In this document: one piece after another, positions 62,212 to 64,000 of the stretch | Layout of the letters: every line of letters begins with the position of its first letter | Position numbering within the stretch: position 1 is the first letter of the stretch | Assembly: GCA_010909725.1 (NCBI GenBank) | Contig: JAACMV010000023.1 | Span: 1,054,001-1,118,000 of the forward strand | Length of the DNA: 64,000 nt | Direction of reading: 5' to 3' | Origin: Picochlorum sp. 'celeri' | Taxonomy: Eukaryota > Chlorophyta > Trebouxiophyceae | The notes under the pieces: model-generated | Database searches by the model: none | Told to the model about the DNA's origin: nothing | What the model saw: the letters and a program-made list of their open reading frames with translations, nothing else | Program-made: the position numbers and the translations under genes

Positions 62212-63328
62212 TCATAGATCTGGGGTGGACGGATATGGTCGCTTTCTAGAACAATGTTCCTGGGGTGCATACACAGACTGAATCGATGGGCCCATGCTAG
62301 CACCTGGGAACAACTGGCCAGTTGTCAAACCATGGTCTGTCAAGCAGGTGCGAGCAAATCGCTCATATGCTACAAGTTTCATACAAATTGAGTGGCGTGT
62401 ATCAGATGCCATAATCAATCTCACATACTTATTAGCAGGATTAGCGTTACGTAAATCAGACTCATCTGATTGCCACTGAGCAATGCATTCACGAGTATGC
62501 CTTTCTTGAAAGTCTACTCTAGTCTGCACTGATGCATTGTGAGCTATTACTTTCCTGTAACAAGATATATATAGTCATTAGGTATGTTTAGTTGTAAGAG
62601 ACGCATTCAGTTGACACATGTAGCAACATACTGATGAATTTTATGTCGAAATCTTGTCCGAGTGCATTGATCAAACCGTAAAACTCTCATGACAATGTCC
62701 ATCATGGTGTACAAGTGTTTTGTCGGTGCACACTCGAAATCCTGAACGTTCCCCACATCCTCTTTAAAGTATATATTCGAATATGGAAACGTATCTTCAA
62801 TGCAAAGTTGGATGATTGAATCAAAAAGTTGGTCATCCTTCCTGCGTTTCTTGTGGTCCCTACGAGTACATGCTATTGTATTGGATCATAACATCATTAG
62901 TCCGATGATCATATTGATCCATTTGTCCACCGAGCGCACCTGTCTTCGTTTTCTTCGCCAGTATATACACAGGTAATACAGAGAATGTTATTCGGATACT
63001 TGAGACTGGGCAGCAGAGCCTCAAGAATCTGATCGCTACATAGCACAAGCCTTTTATATAATAGCATAATGTCACCCTTGTTGCTGCATCTAGGAAAGAA
63101 GAGTTGCTGAGCAACCGTTTGAAGGTGATCAATAACACCCTCCAAATGACGATTCGTCCAAGCAATGAGGAAAGACTCATCCTTCTGCTTCTTTGGTGAA
63201 AAGGAAAGCCTTGCATCTCCAAGATTACTGGCACAAGACACTTGAAACACTAATTTAAAATGCTGATTAATTGCCATCCCGACGTTATCTATGTCGCTAG
63301 ATGCGTCTTTGCCCTGGCGAGAGGCCAT
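62212..63328 (-). CDS. Three-exon orphan protein
   Basis: Exons 63328-62940, 62859-62632 and 62554-62212 (introns 80 and 77 bp; donors GTGCGC and GTATGT, acceptors GTAG and ACAG; both junctions phase 2) give 319 residues. No family recognised. An N-terminal helical part (about 15-110) contains 'HLEGVIDHLQTVAQQLFFPR'. A Lys/Arg patch DHKKRRKDD, possibly a nuclear signal, lies just after the first junction. A Cys-containing middle follows, then a helical region 'RVDFQERHTRECIAQWQ' and a low-complexity end with KRPYPSTPDL. All three exons keep frame, which makes a real gene likely. Alternative splicing cannot be excluded. Confidence 0.6.
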
Positions 63329-63712
63329 GATTTTTCAGATTTGCAATCTTGTTTCGAAAACACCCTATATATACTCTATAGCCCAATGAATCACCCTATT
63401 TTAATAGGGTTTTTTTAAATGAACACAATGCATGAACCAAATTCTGATGAAAGGCAGGTACCCAAAGACAGCATCGCGGGCACTGCCATGGCCATGGCAG
63501 CATGTGTAAAAAAAACATTAAAAATTTTCAGAGGCATAGGCCATGGCCCAGATTCTCATCTCAACAAAAAGCCATGCGCATGGGTAAGACTGATTTTAAT
63601 TCAAATAAAGATGTTTTTCCAGTCACCAAATACACCCAAGGATAGGTAATAGGCGAGCATTGCACCTTTCTTTCGTGTCGTATTAGCATTGATTTCAAAT
63701 ACTCCATTTGCT
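63329..63712. other. 384-bp divergent intergenic region
   Basis: Lies between the three-exon orphan and the TPR gene. Contains an 8-bp-arm palindrome followed by a T run (63393-63416). A 76-codon frame at 63419-63649 shows no family and is not called. Confidence 0.45.
63393..63410. repeat. Perfect palindrome followed by T tract
   Basis: ACCCTATT-TT-AATAGGGT (8-bp arms), then seven T. It has the form of a hairpin-plus-U terminator but lies in a divergent promoter region; more likely a factor site or chance. Confidence 0.5.
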
Positions 63713-64000
63713 ATGGCGCACTGTAATGGTGCAAGGGGCAATAAAATGACTGCTGCAGAGCTCAATACGTATACCCAAAGCTTTGCTTCCACGTCTGCTG
63801 CTGAGAGCAGCGCTCACATGGCTGATTCCTGGAGGGTCAAAGGAAATGCTCAGTTCAAAGAAGAGCAGTACGGAAATGCTCTCGAATGCTATAATCAGAG
63901 TATCGAATGTCATCCTACCGTGTCAGCGCTTGCTAATAGAGCAATGGTTCATCTAAAGCTTGGGATGCATGAGGAATGTATTGATGATAGTAGCAGAGCG
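63713..64000 (+). CDS. TPR co-chaperone-like protein (N-terminus only, cut by right edge)
   Basis: 96 residues in the window from ATG 63713; stops just upstream rule out an earlier in-frame start without splicing. After a Thr/Ser-rich lead, a TPR array begins: 'ADSWRVKGNAQFKEEQYGNALECYNQSIE' (shown in parts: RVKGNAQFKEEQYGNALECY) and 'ALANRAMVHLKLGMHEECIDD'. This is the K-G-N-x-x-F/Y and A-N-R-A carboxylate-clamp pattern of Hsp70/Hsp90 co-chaperones (RPAP3, SPAG1, STI1 groups). The rest is beyond the window, so the subgroup is open. Confidence 0.8.
   Translation, partial: MAHCNGARGNKMTAAELNTYTQSFASTSAAESSAHMADSWRVKGNAQFKEEQYGNALECYNQSIECHPTVSALANRAMVHLKLGMHEECIDDSSRA

Noticed and set aside
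63419..63649. 76-codon plus-strand frame before the TPR gene
   Set aside because: Tried as an upstream exon; the possible splices lead to a stop before the TPR start, and it has no domain.
1..64000. CRISPR arrays, rRNA, integrases, transposases, full tRNAs
   Set aside because: Looked for on both strands; no supporting repeats, motifs or protein families seen.

Overview
This is nuclear DNA from a photosynthetic eukaryote, most likely a small chlorophyte (green) alga. The evidence is: spliceosomal GT-AG introns, mostly 60-110 bp with GTGCGT or GTATGT donors; plastid-targeted proteins with transit peptides (a PsbTn-like photosystem II 5 kDa protein, a PsbP-domain lumen protein with a twin-arginine signal, a DUF1517 protein, a thioredoxin-fold protein); and the pentamer TGTAA, the poly(A) signal known from chlorophytes, downstream of or inside the ends of many genes. 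I could not name the species. Genes are dense, with about 35 in 64 kb, many convergent with 1-35 bp or even overlapping ends.

0-20 kb: oligopeptidase B (runs off the left edge), a PHS-family phosphate transporter with a motif-rich upstream region, a secreted CHRD protein, a HAD 5'-nucleotidase, an RMND1/DUF155 membrane protein, a secreted six-cysteine orphan, an Arg/Gly- and coiled-coil-rich orphan, PsbTn, the COG3 Golgi tether, an acidic plastid-like protein, a thioredoxin-fold protein and the start of a GAF-pseudokinase.

20-38.5 kb: DNA polymerase kappa with an unusual PIP box plus NZF finger, pyridoxal kinase, archaeal-type phosphoglycerate mutase, DUF1517 protein, plastid FAD enzyme, a small mitochondrial-type protein, an ELL-like elongation factor, a 1471-residue Mrr-nuclease/SF2-helicase fusion, a small orphan, an aspartic protease, LSM7 and CIA30.

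38.8-50.4 kb: a complete five-exon VPS13 lipid-transfer protein (3112 aa) facing a JmjN/JmjC histone demethylase.

50.5-64 kb: ribosomal protein S6 with a 6-bp first coding exon and a 592-bp structured intron, a MAPEG protein, a divergent nuclear F1-ATPase alpha-like protein, MCM8, an FSH1-type serine hydrolase, the PsbP-domain protein, an ankyrin protein whose start lies in a 14-bp exon, a three-exon orphan, and a TPR protein cut by the right edge.

The genes do not form one pathway. Themes are organelle upkeep (plastid lumen, complex I assembly, RMND1), genome maintenance (Pol kappa, MCM8, the helicase), membrane traffic (COG3, VPS13) and gene expression (ELL, LSM7, JmjC, RPS6). The best leads are the nuclease-helicase, the AGATGCC motif cluster, the Pol kappa tail, the GAF-pseudokinase, the F1-alpha paralogue and the pattern of stop codons embedded in TGTAA.
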